Of a stretch of DNA of 12,008 bases, positions 1-7,077 are shown in pieces. The first letter of the stretch is position 1, and each line of letters opens with the position of its first letter. The DNA is from Bacillota bacterium (GTDB taxonomy: Bacteria; Bacillota; Desulfotomaculia; Desulfotomaculales; Desulfotomaculaceae): contig JAMCWI010000175.1 of the NCBI GenBank assembly GCA_023481335.1, positions 1 through 12,008 of the forward strand. The letters run 5' to 3'. Under the pieces are notes generated by a model. The model did no database searches. It was not told the DNA's origin and worked only from the letters and a program-made list of their open reading frames with translations. A program made the translations under genes and the position numbers.

Positions 1-82
1 CATCCCGCTGGATGATACCGCCACCTTTGACATGCTGGCCCGGGGCGAGGGCATCGGCGTTTTTCAGTTGGAAAGCAGCGGC
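1..82 (+). pseudogene. dnaE: DnaE internal fragment, inverted relative to dnaE N-terminus
   Basis: Read from base 2, this stretch encodes IPLDDTATFDMLARGEGIG followed by VFQLESSG. That is the conserved FQLES region of the DNA polymerase III alpha subunit palm/fingers, roughly residue 500 of a full-length protein. Homology stops at the Gly codon at 80-82, where an intact gene would continue with Met-Arg/Lys. Here the frame reads Asn-Leu and stops at 89-91. Immediately afterwards the opposite strand encodes the N-terminal part of DnaE. The two pieces are therefore probably parts of one gene joined head-on with about 300 codons missing between them. The fragment runs off the left edge. The identification is firm, but whether the junction exists in the genome is doubtful. 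Confidence 0.8.
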
Positions 83-664
83 AATCTTTAAGAGTTCCCG
101 GTTGACCGTCCTTTGTTCCTGAAAACCGTGATCCTGCAGCTCCAGGAAATAATGATCCCGGCCAAAAATCTCCAGATAATCCTGGGCCGCCCGACGGGCC
201 TTGTCCGGCTGACCCCCCAGGATTTTATCCGCCACCTCACCGGCCAGGCAGCCGCTCAGGGCGATCAGCCCTTCGTTGTGGCGGGCCAACAGTTCCTTAT
301 CAATCCTCGGTTTATAGTAAAAACCCTCGGTATAGCCCAGGGATACCAGTTTTAACAGGTTTTGATAGCCCCTTTGATTTTCCGCCAGCAGCACCAGGTG
401 GCTAGGCTGGTCATCCAATTTGGGCAGCCGGTCTGTTCTCCGCCGGGGTGCCACGTAAACTTCGCAGCCCAGGACCGGCTTCACTCCTTCTTTGTGACAG
501 GCCTTATAAAAATCAATCACTCCGAACATGCTCCCATGATCGGTAATGGCCAGGGCGTTCATGCCGCTCTCCTTGGCCTGTTTGGCCACCTGGCTGATGC
601 GGGTGGCCCCGTCCAGCAGACTGTATTCACTGTGCAGGTGCAGGTGAACAAATTGATTTTCCAG
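77..664 (-). CDS. dnaE: DNA polymerase III alpha subunit, N-terminal part (PHP domain), broken at its 3' side
   Basis: This is the replicative polymerase alpha subunit, which copies DNA as part of the polymerase III holoenzyme. About 195 codons are present. The PHP-domain opening is FVHLHLHSEYSLLDGATR, followed by ITDHGSMFGVIDFYKAC, KPVLGCEVYVAPRRRTDRLP and ALSGCLAGEV, all typical of the DnaE N-terminus. After VNRELLKIAA (near 77-85), where the family normally continues with ETGIPLVATND, the sequence runs into the reverse strand of another dnaE segment. The same frame stays open to base 1, but the residues are meaningless. An in-frame TGA lies at 673-671, and no ATG, GTG or TTG exists between it and the PHP motif. 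CTG at 664, seven bases after a GGGGGTG ribosome binding site, is the best start and gives Met-Glu-Asn-Gln-Phe. A terminator upstream separates it from the DUF2225 gene. DnaE identity is certain; the start and the 3' break are not. Confidence 0.85.
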
Positions 665-735
665 CTTTCTTCACCCCCTTATGGCATCGGTGTGTTCTTT
701 TATTGTTTTATCACGTTGTTTGCCAAAGGACGATC

Positions 736-772
736 AAAAAGAGGTGTACAGGAATCCTCCTGCATACCTCTT
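736..772 (-). terminator. Rho-independent terminator of the DUF2225 gene
   Basis: AAGAGGT (739-745) pairs with ACCTCTT (766-772). The stem continues through CAGGA (749-753) and TCCTG (758-762), giving about 13 pairs with one mismatch. On the minus strand the stem runs into TTTTT (740-736). It lies seven bases beyond the DUF2225 stop codon and before the dnaE start, so dnaE should have its own promoter. Confidence 0.75.
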
Positions 773-778
773 GATTTC

Positions 779-1471
779 CTAAGCCTTTTGCTGCTTTAAT
801 TCTTCTCGGATATCCTGCCAGCGGGCCCGGGACATCCGGGCAAAGACCGGATATCTGTCCACTTGTGGATGCTGGGTGACGGCCTGGAACCACTGGAGTG
901 CTTCCTTTAGGTTGCCGTTGCGGTAAGACAAGTCGCCCAGTAAATACATCATGCGCAGTTCCTTCTTGACTTCGGAGGTGGACTCCCTTTCATAGGCGCG
1001 CTTTAAAAATTCCAGCGCCCGCTGCAGGGATTTTGCTTCGTTTTCTTTTTGACCCTGGTACCTGTACAGCCAGCCCAGCCGCAGATAGAGAGACCCCTTG
1101 ACGGAATCCTTGGCGTTTCTCAACTCCTGGCAGAGGATCGCCAAGTTATACGCTTTAACGGCCTGCTCCAGGCTTCGCAAGCCGGTATACTGAGCCCCTT
1201 CGGTATGCCAACCGGACAGGATGGTGTTGATGGCGGCCTTCTCCGGTTCACTGAGAGGAACGTTGGTTTCTTTGGTAAACCCGTAACCGCAATGCTTGCA
1301 AATCAGCACATCATAAAAGAGGGGATTAATGCTGCTGTAGTAGCTGCAAAAATCACTGTCCTGTTTTTCTATCGATATGTATTTAGTTTTTACTTCAGGA
1401 TGCAGAAATTCTTTGCCGCAGTTCGGGCAGTTTACTTTTGCATAAAAGATCATTTCTTCGTTAACTTGCAT
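779..1471 (-). CDS. DUF2225 family protein with zinc-binding N-terminus and TPR-like C-terminus
   Basis: This 230-residue protein has no known biochemical function. It matches the DUF2225 pattern of Firmicutes: a CPNCG pair at residues 15-18 and a CKHCGYGF pair at 58-65, together able to hold one zinc ion. Residues about 100-225 are helical. Segments such as GSLYLRLGWLYRYQGQKEN and YLLGDLSYRNGNLKEALQWF look like tetratricopeptide repeats, so a protein-binding role is likely. It has no signal peptide or membrane segment, so it is probably cytosolic. The ATG start has GGTGGGAG upstream at a suitable distance. It has its own candidate promoter (near 1509) and a terminator (736-772), so it appears to be a single-gene unit. 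The family call is solid; the function is unknown. Confidence 0.85.
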   Translation of the reverse strand: MQVNEEMIFYAKVNCPNCGKEFLHPEVKTKYISIEKQDSDFCSYYSSINPLFYDVLICKHCGYGFTKETNVPLSEPEKAAINTILSGWHTEGAQYTGLRSLEQAVKAYNLAILCQELRNAKDSVKGSLYLRLGWLYRYQGQKENEAKSLQRALEFLKRAYERESTSEVKKELRMMYLLGDLSYRNGNLKEALQWFQAVTQHPQVDRYPVFARMSRARWQDIREELKQQKA

Positions 1472-1508
1472 TGTATTACGCTCCCACCAATGAAACTTCT
1501 TTTACTCT

Positions 1509-1514
1509 ATTATA
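1509..1514 (-). promoter_or_regulatory. Candidate -10 box for the DUF2225 gene
   Basis: The minus strand reads TATAAT exactly at 1514-1509, 37 bases upstream of the ATG, inside the AT-rich gap between the NlpC/P60 stop and DUF2225. No convincing -35 box lies at the right distance, so this is a partial match only. Confidence 0.35.
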
Positions 1515-1566
1515 CTATAAATTTTAACTGGTGAGGACATATCTACCAAGCCCTAATTGCACGATT

Positions 1567-2367
1567 TTATAAATATCTCCTGGCACCTAAGTATCGCCCG
1601 ATAAAAAATGGATCATGAAAGGAAGTCACGGTGACGCCTTCTTTGGTCCGGGCGTTAATAAACAGATCCTCCCCCTGGTAAATGCCCACATGTGAAGGCC
1701 CCGGGTCGATGGTTGAAAAAAACACCAGGTCACCCACCGCCAGATCTTTTTTATCCACCGGGCACCCGGCCTTAAATTGGTCCTGGGCATCCCTGGGCAG
1801 CTGCACCCCATTGACAAAGTAGGCCATGTAAGTCAACCCGGAGCAATCGATACCCCGGGTGGTCATGCCGCCCCACAAATACGGTGCTCCCGAGTATAAG
1901 CCCGCCACCGCCAAAATCTGTCTATTGCTGATTAATTGATATGCATCAATCATGATGCACTCTTCCTTATTTACAAAGGCACTGCCTCCCCGGGGCAAGC
2001 CGACAATGAAAAAATCCTTTTCCTGTCCCAGCAAAGGCAGGCGGCTGCCTAAGAATAAGGTGCCAAACGGTTCTCCGTGGGAACCGGCTGCCATACTCAA
2101 ACCGGCCGTTGCCCGTATGATTTGCACAATGCCGGATTGTATCGGCCAGCGGGGCAAACAGAAGTGATCCATCCTTGCCCAACCCGGCGAGCCATCGTGG
2201 GCTTGAATGTGGAACCAGTCCCCCTCCACTCCCATAACCTGCGCCGGCCACCCCATTAAAAGCTGTGTAACCAGGGGAATCCCTTCCTCCGGCTGCTCCA
2301 GCACATCGGTTACAGCCACAGCCGTCAGCACGGTGGTACCTGCTTCAACTTGCCGCAGATCAGGCAT
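1567..2367 (-). CDS. SH3-domain NlpC/P60 (C40 family) cysteine peptidase
   Basis: This 266-residue enzyme probably cleaves the gamma-D-glutamyl bond of peptidoglycan stem peptides, as YkfC-type dipeptidyl-peptidase VI does. Residues 10-140 look like two SH3-like beta modules (for example GDWFHIQAHDGSPGWARMD). Residues 145-266 form the NlpC/P60 domain: YLWGG, then GIDCSGLTY with catalytic Cys175, then SHVGIY with His226. The third polar position, twelve residues after His226, is Asn238 (FINAR), where His is usual. No signal peptide is visible, which fits a cytosolic muropeptide-recycling enzyme better than a wall hydrolase. The start is supported by AAAGGAG seven bases upstream. It is the last gene of the bshB1-bshA-ABM cluster, 32 bases after the ABM gene. 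The family is sure; the exact substrate is inferred. Confidence 0.9.
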   Translation of the reverse strand: MPDLRQVEAGTTVLTAVAVTDVLEQPEEGIPLVTQLLMGWPAQVMGVEGDWFHIQAHDGSPGWARMDHFCLPRWPIQSGIVQIIRATAGLSMAAGSHGEPFGTLFLGSRLPLLGQEKDFFIVGLPRGGSAFVNKEECIMIDAYQLISNRQILAVAGLYSGAPYLWGGMTTRGIDCSGLTYMAYFVNGVQLPRDAQDQFKAGCPVDKKDLAVGDLVFFSTIDPGPSHVGIYQGEDLFINARTKEGVTVTSFHDPFFIGRYLGARRYL

Positions 2368-2399
2368 GGAATCACTCCTTTGCCGGCTTTACCTAAACA

Positions 2400-2723
2400 T
2401 TATTCGCTTATTGATTTGGCTATGCTTTCCACGGTGTAATTGCCAAAATCTGGTTGACCGTTGAGAAGCTGCATCATTTGCAGGAACCCTTTGGTGGCGC
2501 CGGGATCGGTGCTGAGTTTGGTCATGGCGGCCTGTTGGGCCTCTTCGTTTTCCCAGACCGAAATAACCAGAAACTTGTTGTTGTTGCCGTTGCATCTGGC
2601 CACGTAACCGTGCACCAGTCCGGGCTGCTCATTAATATAGTTCATATGCTCCCGGATGATTTCCAGCAGCGAATCACCCTGGCCTTCCTGTGCCTGCAGC
2701 TTGCCAAATGTGATGACTTTCAA
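2400..2723 (-). CDS. ABM-type (antibiotic biosynthesis monooxygenase-like) small protein
   Basis: This 107-residue protein has the ferredoxin-like ABM/Dabb fold pattern. A first strand, MKVITFGKLQAQEG, is followed by a helix (GDSLLEIIREHMNYIN), then PGLVHGYVARCNGNNNKFLVIS with VWENEEAQQAA, the usual W-x-x-x-E-A-x-x-A motif of the fold. Members include heme-degrading and quinone-oxidising enzymes as well as many proteins of unknown role. Nothing here fixes a substrate. It starts with TTG, seven bases after GGGGGG, and only four bases separate it from the bshA stop, so translation is probably coupled to bshA. That placement hints at a redox or thiol-linked task, which is inference only. Confidence 0.75.
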   Translation of the reverse strand: MKVITFGKLQAQEGQGDSLLEIIREHMNYINEQPGLVHGYVARCNGNNNKFLVISVWENEEAQQAAMTKLSTDPGATKGFLQMMQLLNGQPDFGNYTVESIAKSISE

Positions 2724-2727
2724 GTTG

Positions 2728-3855
2728 TTACCCCCCGTATGATTTGTTTAGCACTGATTGGTAAAGTTGTTCATATTTTACCACCCATTGGTCCGCATTA
2801 AACTTACGTAAAACATAACTTCTGGCCCGGGCGGACATTTCTTGCCGCAGTGACCGGTCATTGAGCAGCAGCAATGTCAGCCTGGCCATTTCCTCAATCT
2901 CGCCAACCCGGGTTAAAAAACCCACCCGGCCATGTTCAATCACCTCCGGCACACCGCCGGAGCGGGTGGCCACCACGGGCACGCCGCAGGACAGGGCCTC
3001 CAGAGCGGCCAGGCCGAAACTTTCGCAGCAGGAGGGGAACAGCATGACGTCCGACGCTGCCAAAATGGGCGCAATGGTATCCTGCTGCCCCAGGAACAGA
3101 ATATCCTTGGATACTCCCAAAGATTGGGCCAACGTCTGCGCTGCGGGCATGTCCGGACCGTCTCCGATCATCACCAATCGGGCCGGAATCTGCTGACGCA
3201 CCCGGTGAAAGACCTGGATAACATCCTGCACCCGTTTGAGGGGCCGGAAATTGGAGAGATGGACCAGCAGTGCCTCACCCTTTGGCGTTAGCAGATGGCG
3301 TTCCGCAGCCACCTCAGGCGTAAATAAATCGGTGTCCACAAAATTATATAGAACCGGCAACTCCTTTGTATAATAAAAGGTTCCCCTGGTTTGTTCTGCT
3401 AAAAAGGAAGAAACCACTGTTACCGCGTCGCTGGCTTCTAAACCGTAGCGGGTAATCTCATAAAATTCCTGGTGAGCGCCCACCAGGGAGGTATCGGTGC
3501 CATGGAGCGTGGTGATTACGGGAACATGCCTGCCAAAGATTTGCCTGGCCAGGTGGGCGCCCAGGGAATGGGGCACCGCGTAATGGGCATGCAAAATGTC
3601 CAGTTGGTAGCAGCGCAGCACCTCCACGGTTTTATTGACCTGGGTTAAAAAATAAGGCGGTACTTCAAACAGCGGGTGGTGAAAAGCCGCCACTTCATGG
3701 ACAAAAATGTTGTGCTGATAGGTGGCCAGCCGAAAGGGTCGCCCCACGGTTACAAAGTGCACCTCATGGCCCCGTTTGGCCAGGAGCTTTCCCAGTTCGG
3801 AAGCCACCACGCCACTGCCCCCGTAGGTGGAGTGGCAGAGGATGCCGATTTTCAC
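2728..3855 (-). CDS. bshA: N-acetyl-alpha-D-glucosaminyl L-malate synthase (bacillithiol biosynthesis)
   Basis: This is a 375-residue GT4-family glycosyltransferase that joins GlcNAc from UDP-GlcNAc to L-malate, the first step of bacillithiol synthesis in the cytosol. The N-terminus MKIGILCHSTYGGSGVVASE is characteristic of BshA. Other marks are HAHYAVPHS (about 89-97), TTLHGTD (115-121), SNFRPLKR (201-208), and the GT4 E-x7-E motif ESFGLAALE (278-286) followed by GVPVVATRSGGVPE. The length is normal for the family. The start is GTG, and its first four bases overlap the bshB1 stop (GTGA), so the two are translationally coupled. bshC, the cysteine-adding enzyme, is not in this window. The assignment is confident. 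Confidence 0.95.
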   Translation of the reverse strand: MKIGILCHSTYGGSGVVASELGKLLAKRGHEVHFVTVGRPFRLATYQHNIFVHEVAAFHHPLFEVPPYFLTQVNKTVEVLRCYQLDILHAHYAVPHSLGAHLARQIFGRHVPVITTLHGTDTSLVGAHQEFYEITRYGLEASDAVTVVSSFLAEQTRGTFYYTKELPVLYNFVDTDLFTPEVAAERHLLTPKGEALLVHLSNFRPLKRVQDVIQVFHRVRQQIPARLVMIGDGPDMPAAQTLAQSLGVSKDILFLGQQDTIAPILAASDVMLFPSCCESFGLAALEALSCGVPVVATRSGGVPEVIEHGRVGFLTRVGEIEEMARLTLLLLNDRSLRQEMSARARSYVLRKFNADQWVVKYEQLYQSVLNKSYGG

Positions 3856-4568
3856 TCCTTCACCCCCAGTAGTCCAAGGGGGTTGTGGATGGCCAAGGGT
3901 GCGGGGGTGATAAACCCTTCCCCGTACATTTTGCCAATTAATGAACCAAAATAACGGTCTCTGCTTTCAATGACGGACAGCATATTGCCCGGTCCCGCAT
4001 TTAAAAAGGTTTCGATCCTGTTTAAATCTTTGCCGAATTGAGATGCGTGGGCTGTCATGGCCAATCGTTTTGTCCGGTAGCAGTCCGAAACATCCACAAT
4101 AAATGTGGGCTCTGCGGCCCTGGCCAAGAAATAATACCATATTTGTTCCGCCCTGAAGGGAGGCAGCCGGCAGTCAACCTTGGCCAAACCCGCATCAAAA
4201 TGGGCCTCCTGCACCAGCCGGGAAGCATTGACATGGTCCGGGTGGCGATCCTCCCCGTAGGGGCATAAAATCAGCCGGGGCCGACTTTGCCGGATTACCT
4301 CCACCAACTGCAAAAGGTATTTCTTTTCGGCGGCAATCCCCCGGTCGGGGATGCCCAGGCAGTTGCGCCAGGTGAGTCCCAGCACCTCCGCCGCCCGCCT
4401 GGCCTCCTCATGCCTCTCCTCGGCGGTGCCGTTGCTGGCCATTTCACCGGCAGTCAAATCCACAACCCCCACCTTAAGACCTTGCTTAACAAATGTTGCC
4501 AAGAGGCCCCCTGTGCCTACCTCCACATCATCGGGATGGGCGCCAACGGCCATTACATCAATCTTCAA
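3852..4568 (-). CDS. bshB1: GlcNAc-malate deacetylase (bacillithiol biosynthesis, BshB1 type)
   Basis: This zinc-dependent deacetylase of the PIG-L/LmbE family removes the acetyl group from GlcNAc-malate, the second step of bacillithiol synthesis. The protein is 238 residues from the TTG at 4568 (MKIDVMAVGAHPDDVEVGTGG), which matches the usual family start and length. An open frame extends further upstream but enters the heptamer repeat array and encodes low-complexity residues, so I reject it. The zinc site is His11 and Asp14 (AHPDD) plus His112 (RHPDHVNAS). The start lies 12 bases after AGGGG, a rather long spacing. It overlaps bshA by four bases. No clear promoter is visible in the 50 bases between the start and the repeat array. 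Confidence 0.93.
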   Translation of the reverse strand: MKIDVMAVGAHPDDVEVGTGGLLATFVKQGLKVGVVDLTAGEMASNGTAEERHEEARRAAEVLGLTWRNCLGIPDRGIAAEKKYLLQLVEVIRQSRPRLILCPYGEDRHPDHVNASRLVQEAHFDAGLAKVDCRLPPFRAEQIWYYFLARAAEPTFIVDVSDCYRTKRLAMTAHASQFGKDLNRIETFLNAGPGNMLSVIESRDRYFGSLIGKMYGEGFITPAPLAIHNPLGLLGVKE

Positions 4569-4620
4569 TACGGTAATCAACCCCTTTTGGTAGTTTATTC
4601 GGCGGGGGGGAGAAAAATCC

Positions 4621-4700
4621 TTTTGGCTGTTGGCCGTTGGCTTTTGGCTTTTGGCAGATTTATTGGCCAATGGCCAACAGCTAGTAGCCAACAGCCAAAA
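4621..4700. repeat. Palindromic heptamer array, five forward and five reverse units
   Basis: Five consecutive heptamers of form NNTTGGC fill 4621-4655 (for example TTTTGGC, TGTTGGC, CGTTGGC). After a 10-base spacer (4656-4665), five reverse-complement heptamers of form GCCAANN fill 4666-4700 in exact phase; only the third, GCTAGTA, is degenerate. The two outer units on each side pair perfectly, so the whole block can form a long hairpin. It sits between the GH57 terminator and the bshB1 start and shares a few bases with the terminator T-tract. No function is known to me. Confidence 0.85.
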
Positions 4701-4724
4701 AGGCTGCCACATAAGCAGCAGCCT
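4697..4724 (-). terminator. Rho-independent terminator after the GH57 gene
   Basis: On the minus strand AAGGCTGC (4724-4717) pairs with GCAGCCTT (4707-4700) around a 9-base loop. The 3' arm runs straight into TTTTT (4701-4697). It begins nine bases beyond the GH57 stop codon and ends the DUF4912-GH57 operon ahead of bshB1. Confidence 0.88.
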
Positions 4725-4732
4725 TGGAGGAC

Positions 4733-6346
4733 CTACGAAACGACCTTCTGATACCGGTCTCCCCGGGTTCGCCAGGAACGGTAATCGATGTCCGGGAAGA
4801 TATTATTCTGCCATTCCAGGTGGGAGACAAAGGCCTCATCAATCCGGCAATACTTGATATCGTCATATAGTCTCAGGAAATTGGCTAAGTGTTCTTTGGT
4901 CCTTTTGACGGCATAGGAGACCATGGTCCCTGTGGAGATGATAAAAGCCCAGTCGCTGCTTTGGGCCAGCAGCAGTTCCCGCCCGGCCTGGTTTAATGCC
5001 CGGCGCAGGTTGCCCTCCGCCTGGGGAAACAGGTCTGCCAGTTCATTCATGCGATCCGCCGCCATGTGCAAATGTCGGTAAATCCAGTGATTCTTCTCAT
5101 TAAGCCATACTTTGTTGTATCCTGCGTTACCCCAGGTGGAAGGGCAGGGCTTGGTTATCTGGTTGCATTTATGCATATTTAAATAATCCGACGGGGTGAT
5201 CAGTTGGAGATTCTCATTGGATGCAGTCTTGCGAATTAACTGCTCCAACCATAGGGGCCCCTCGAACCACCAGTGGCCGAACAATTCTGCATCATAGGGT
5301 GCCACAATCAAGGGCGGCCGTTCCATTAAGGCAGCCAAGTGCTCCACTTGTTTTTCGCGGTTAAACAAAAAGTTGCCGGCATGGATTTCCGCTTTGTTCC
5401 TGGCCCAGTCCGGGTGATAGGGCTGCTTGTCCGCCAAATCCACTTTTCCGGTGACCCGGTGATACTTCATGCCGGTATGGGTGCGGATGCCGTCCGGGTG
5501 TATATACTCTTTGATATAGTCATATTCCAGGTCGTACCCGATGTCCCGGTAAAATTCCCGGTAATCGGGATCACCGGGGTACCCCTCATCGGCACTCCAC
5601 ACCTGCTTGGAACTTTCTGTATCCCGCCCAAAGGCGGCGACACCCGAGGGACAATAAATAGGTGCAAAAATCCCGAAGCGAGGCCGGTGGTAAGCAAACA
5701 GCACCCCGTGGCTATCGGTAAAAAAGAATTTTAGATTGTATTCCTTAAGGATTTCGTCTACCCCTTCAGTATAACCACATTCCGGCAGCCAGATGCCGTT
5801 GGGACCACTGCCAAAGTGTTTTTGATGGAGGTTGACCGCCGTTTCAACCTGGGCCCGCACGGCCTGAGGATTTACCATCATCAGTGGAAAAAATCCATGG
5901 GTGGCGGCACAGGTTGTAATCTCCAGCCGTCCAAAATCTTGCAGCCTTTTAAAAGCTTTTAACAAGTTGCACTGGTTCTGATGAACAAAAATATCATAGG
6001 CTCGCTGAAACCTCTCTTTATACAGCAAGGCTGCCTGGTGAAAAGGGCTGCCGTAGGTTCGGGCCTCTTCTTTATGGGACAACTTGATCAGTTTTTCTAA
6101 ATGCCGTACATATCGCCCCTGCAAGAGTGGATCGGCAAGCATGGACAGCAAGGTGGGCGATATGGAAAAGATCAATCGAAAAGGGACATGATCCCATACC
6201 AGCCTGTCAAAAACATCAATCATGGGGATGTACGTTTCGGTAAGGGCTTCATAAAACCATTTTTCTTCCAGATATTTTTCGCATTCCGGGTGTCTTACAT
6301 AGGGTAAATGGGCATGTAAAACAATGGCTAAGTATCCTTTGGCCAA
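4733..6346 (-). CDS. GH57 family 1,4-alpha-glucan branching-type enzyme (DUF1957)
   Basis: This 537-residue glycoside hydrolase family 57 protein resembles the branching enzymes typified by Thermococcus TK1436, which make alpha-1,6 branches in glycogen-like glucans. The N-terminal GH57 mark is GYLAIVLHAHLPYVRHPE (4-21). The nucleophile region is GIWLPECGYTEGVDEIL with Glu189, and the acid/base region is VAPYDAELFGHWWFEGP with Asp352. The C-terminal helical part (about 420-537, with WLNEKNHWIYRHLH and SSDWAFIISTGTMVSYA) is the usual DUF1957 domain. The start is TTG, eight bases after AGGGGG. It follows the DUF4912 gene by 17 bases and ends at a strong terminator. Branching activity is inferred from family and key residues; other GH57 activities cannot be excluded. 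Confidence 0.9.
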   Translation of the reverse strand: MAKGYLAIVLHAHLPYVRHPECEKYLEEKWFYEALTETYIPMIDVFDRLVWDHVPFRLIFSISPTLLSMLADPLLQGRYVRHLEKLIKLSHKEEARTYGSPFHQAALLYKERFQRAYDIFVHQNQCNLLKAFKRLQDFGRLEITTCAATHGFFPLMMVNPQAVRAQVETAVNLHQKHFGSGPNGIWLPECGYTEGVDEILKEYNLKFFFTDSHGVLFAYHRPRFGIFAPIYCPSGVAAFGRDTESSKQVWSADEGYPGDPDYREFYRDIGYDLEYDYIKEYIHPDGIRTHTGMKYHRVTGKVDLADKQPYHPDWARNKAEIHAGNFLFNREKQVEHLAALMERPPLIVAPYDAELFGHWWFEGPLWLEQLIRKTASNENLQLITPSDYLNMHKCNQITKPCPSTWGNAGYNKVWLNEKNHWIYRHLHMAADRMNELADLFPQAEGNLRRALNQAGRELLLAQSSDWAFIISTGTMVSYAVKRTKEHLANFLRLYDDIKYCRIDEAFVSHLEWQNNIFPDIDYRSWRTRGDRYQKVVS

Positions 6347-6363
6347 GGAATAACCCCCTCTTC

Positions 6364-7077
6364 TTATTTAAAACCTGGCGAACTTATACCGAGGGGTTTA
6401 ATCCCTCCCTCAAAATCATTTTTCCCCACCAGCATCTCGGAACTGTTTCCATGGGGGACACGCTGCATCATTTGATAGATTCCTTCAATCCACATCCATT
6501 CTTCATCCATTCTCTGGGAGACCGACGCCCTGGGGGTTGTCACCCGGTTGGAGATAAGCAGTTTGACATACCTTCCGTCCGGCAAGAGGCGCCCCAGTTC
6601 CAAGAAAAAACTGCGGTCCGGTTGGCCTACTTCGATAAACCAGTTGTCTGCAAAGGGTTTTAAAATAATTTCTTGGCAGCTGTGAGACTTTAGGGAACTT
6701 TCTTCGTGTAAGCCCGTAACATCATAAACTCTTAAAACCTGGTGTGAGGTTTGCCAGTCCGCTTGGCCATACTGCTGTACAAAATCGTGATATTTAGTGG
6801 CAGAGACTTCCCAGTAGGCATGAAGCCAATAGGGGTCTTTTGCCATAACCACCAGCCGGTCCACGCCATAATGATGTGGGATAAAAAGATCCTCTTCACA
6901 TTTTTTAACCGGGTGGGTCACCGGGGAAATCTCTTCTGCAATTTCCTCCTTTCTCTCTCTGCTTTTGACTTCTAACTTTTTGGGAGCTGAGGCCAGTTTC
7001 GGCAATCTAGGCAACAGTACTGCGGCCAGCGTCAATAAAACAGCTATGCCCAGCAGCCAGGGCCACAAATTCTCCAT
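6364..7077 (-). CDS. Membrane-anchored DUF4912 protein
   Basis: This 237-residue protein of unknown function has one N-terminal membrane segment (about residues 5-25, WPWLLGIAVLLTLAAVLL). A charged linker follows, then a DUF4912 domain over about 65-195 that begins IPHHYGVDRLVVMAKDPYWL and continues HAYWEVSATKYHDF. Later marks are VLRVYDVTG and NWFIEVGQPDRSFFLELGRL, a beta-sandwich-like pattern. Family members often sit beside GH57/DUF1957 genes, as here. A role in holding glucan or the enzyme near the membrane is plausible but unproven. The ATG start has a very strong AAGGAGGGG site. It is the first gene of a two-gene operon. The C-terminal 40 residues are less conserved-looking. Confidence 0.85.
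   Translation of the reverse strand: MENLWPWLLGIAVLLTLAAVLLPRLPKLASAPKKLEVKSRERKEEIAEEISPVTHPVKKCEEDLFIPHHYGVDRLVVMAKDPYWLHAYWEVSATKYHDFVQQYGQADWQTSHQVLRVYDVTGLHEESSLKSHSCQEIILKPFADNWFIEVGQPDRSFFLELGRLLPDGRYVKLLISNRVTTPRASVSQRMDEEWMWIEGIYQMMQRVPHGNSSEMLVGKNDFEGGIKPLGISSPGFK

Noticed and set aside
113..799. Two long plus-strand open frames over 113-355 and 362-799
   Set aside because: They lie antisense to dnaE, whose PHP-domain motifs are unmistakable on the minus strand. They have no ribosome binding site and no protein-like pattern.
4621..4700. CRISPR array
   Set aside because: The units are 7 bases long, contiguous and switch orientation in the middle. There are no spacers and no cas genes.
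4569..4712. N-terminal extension of bshB1 to 4712
   Set aside because: The extension translates the heptamer repeat array and part of the terminator. The family start and length match TTG at 4568.
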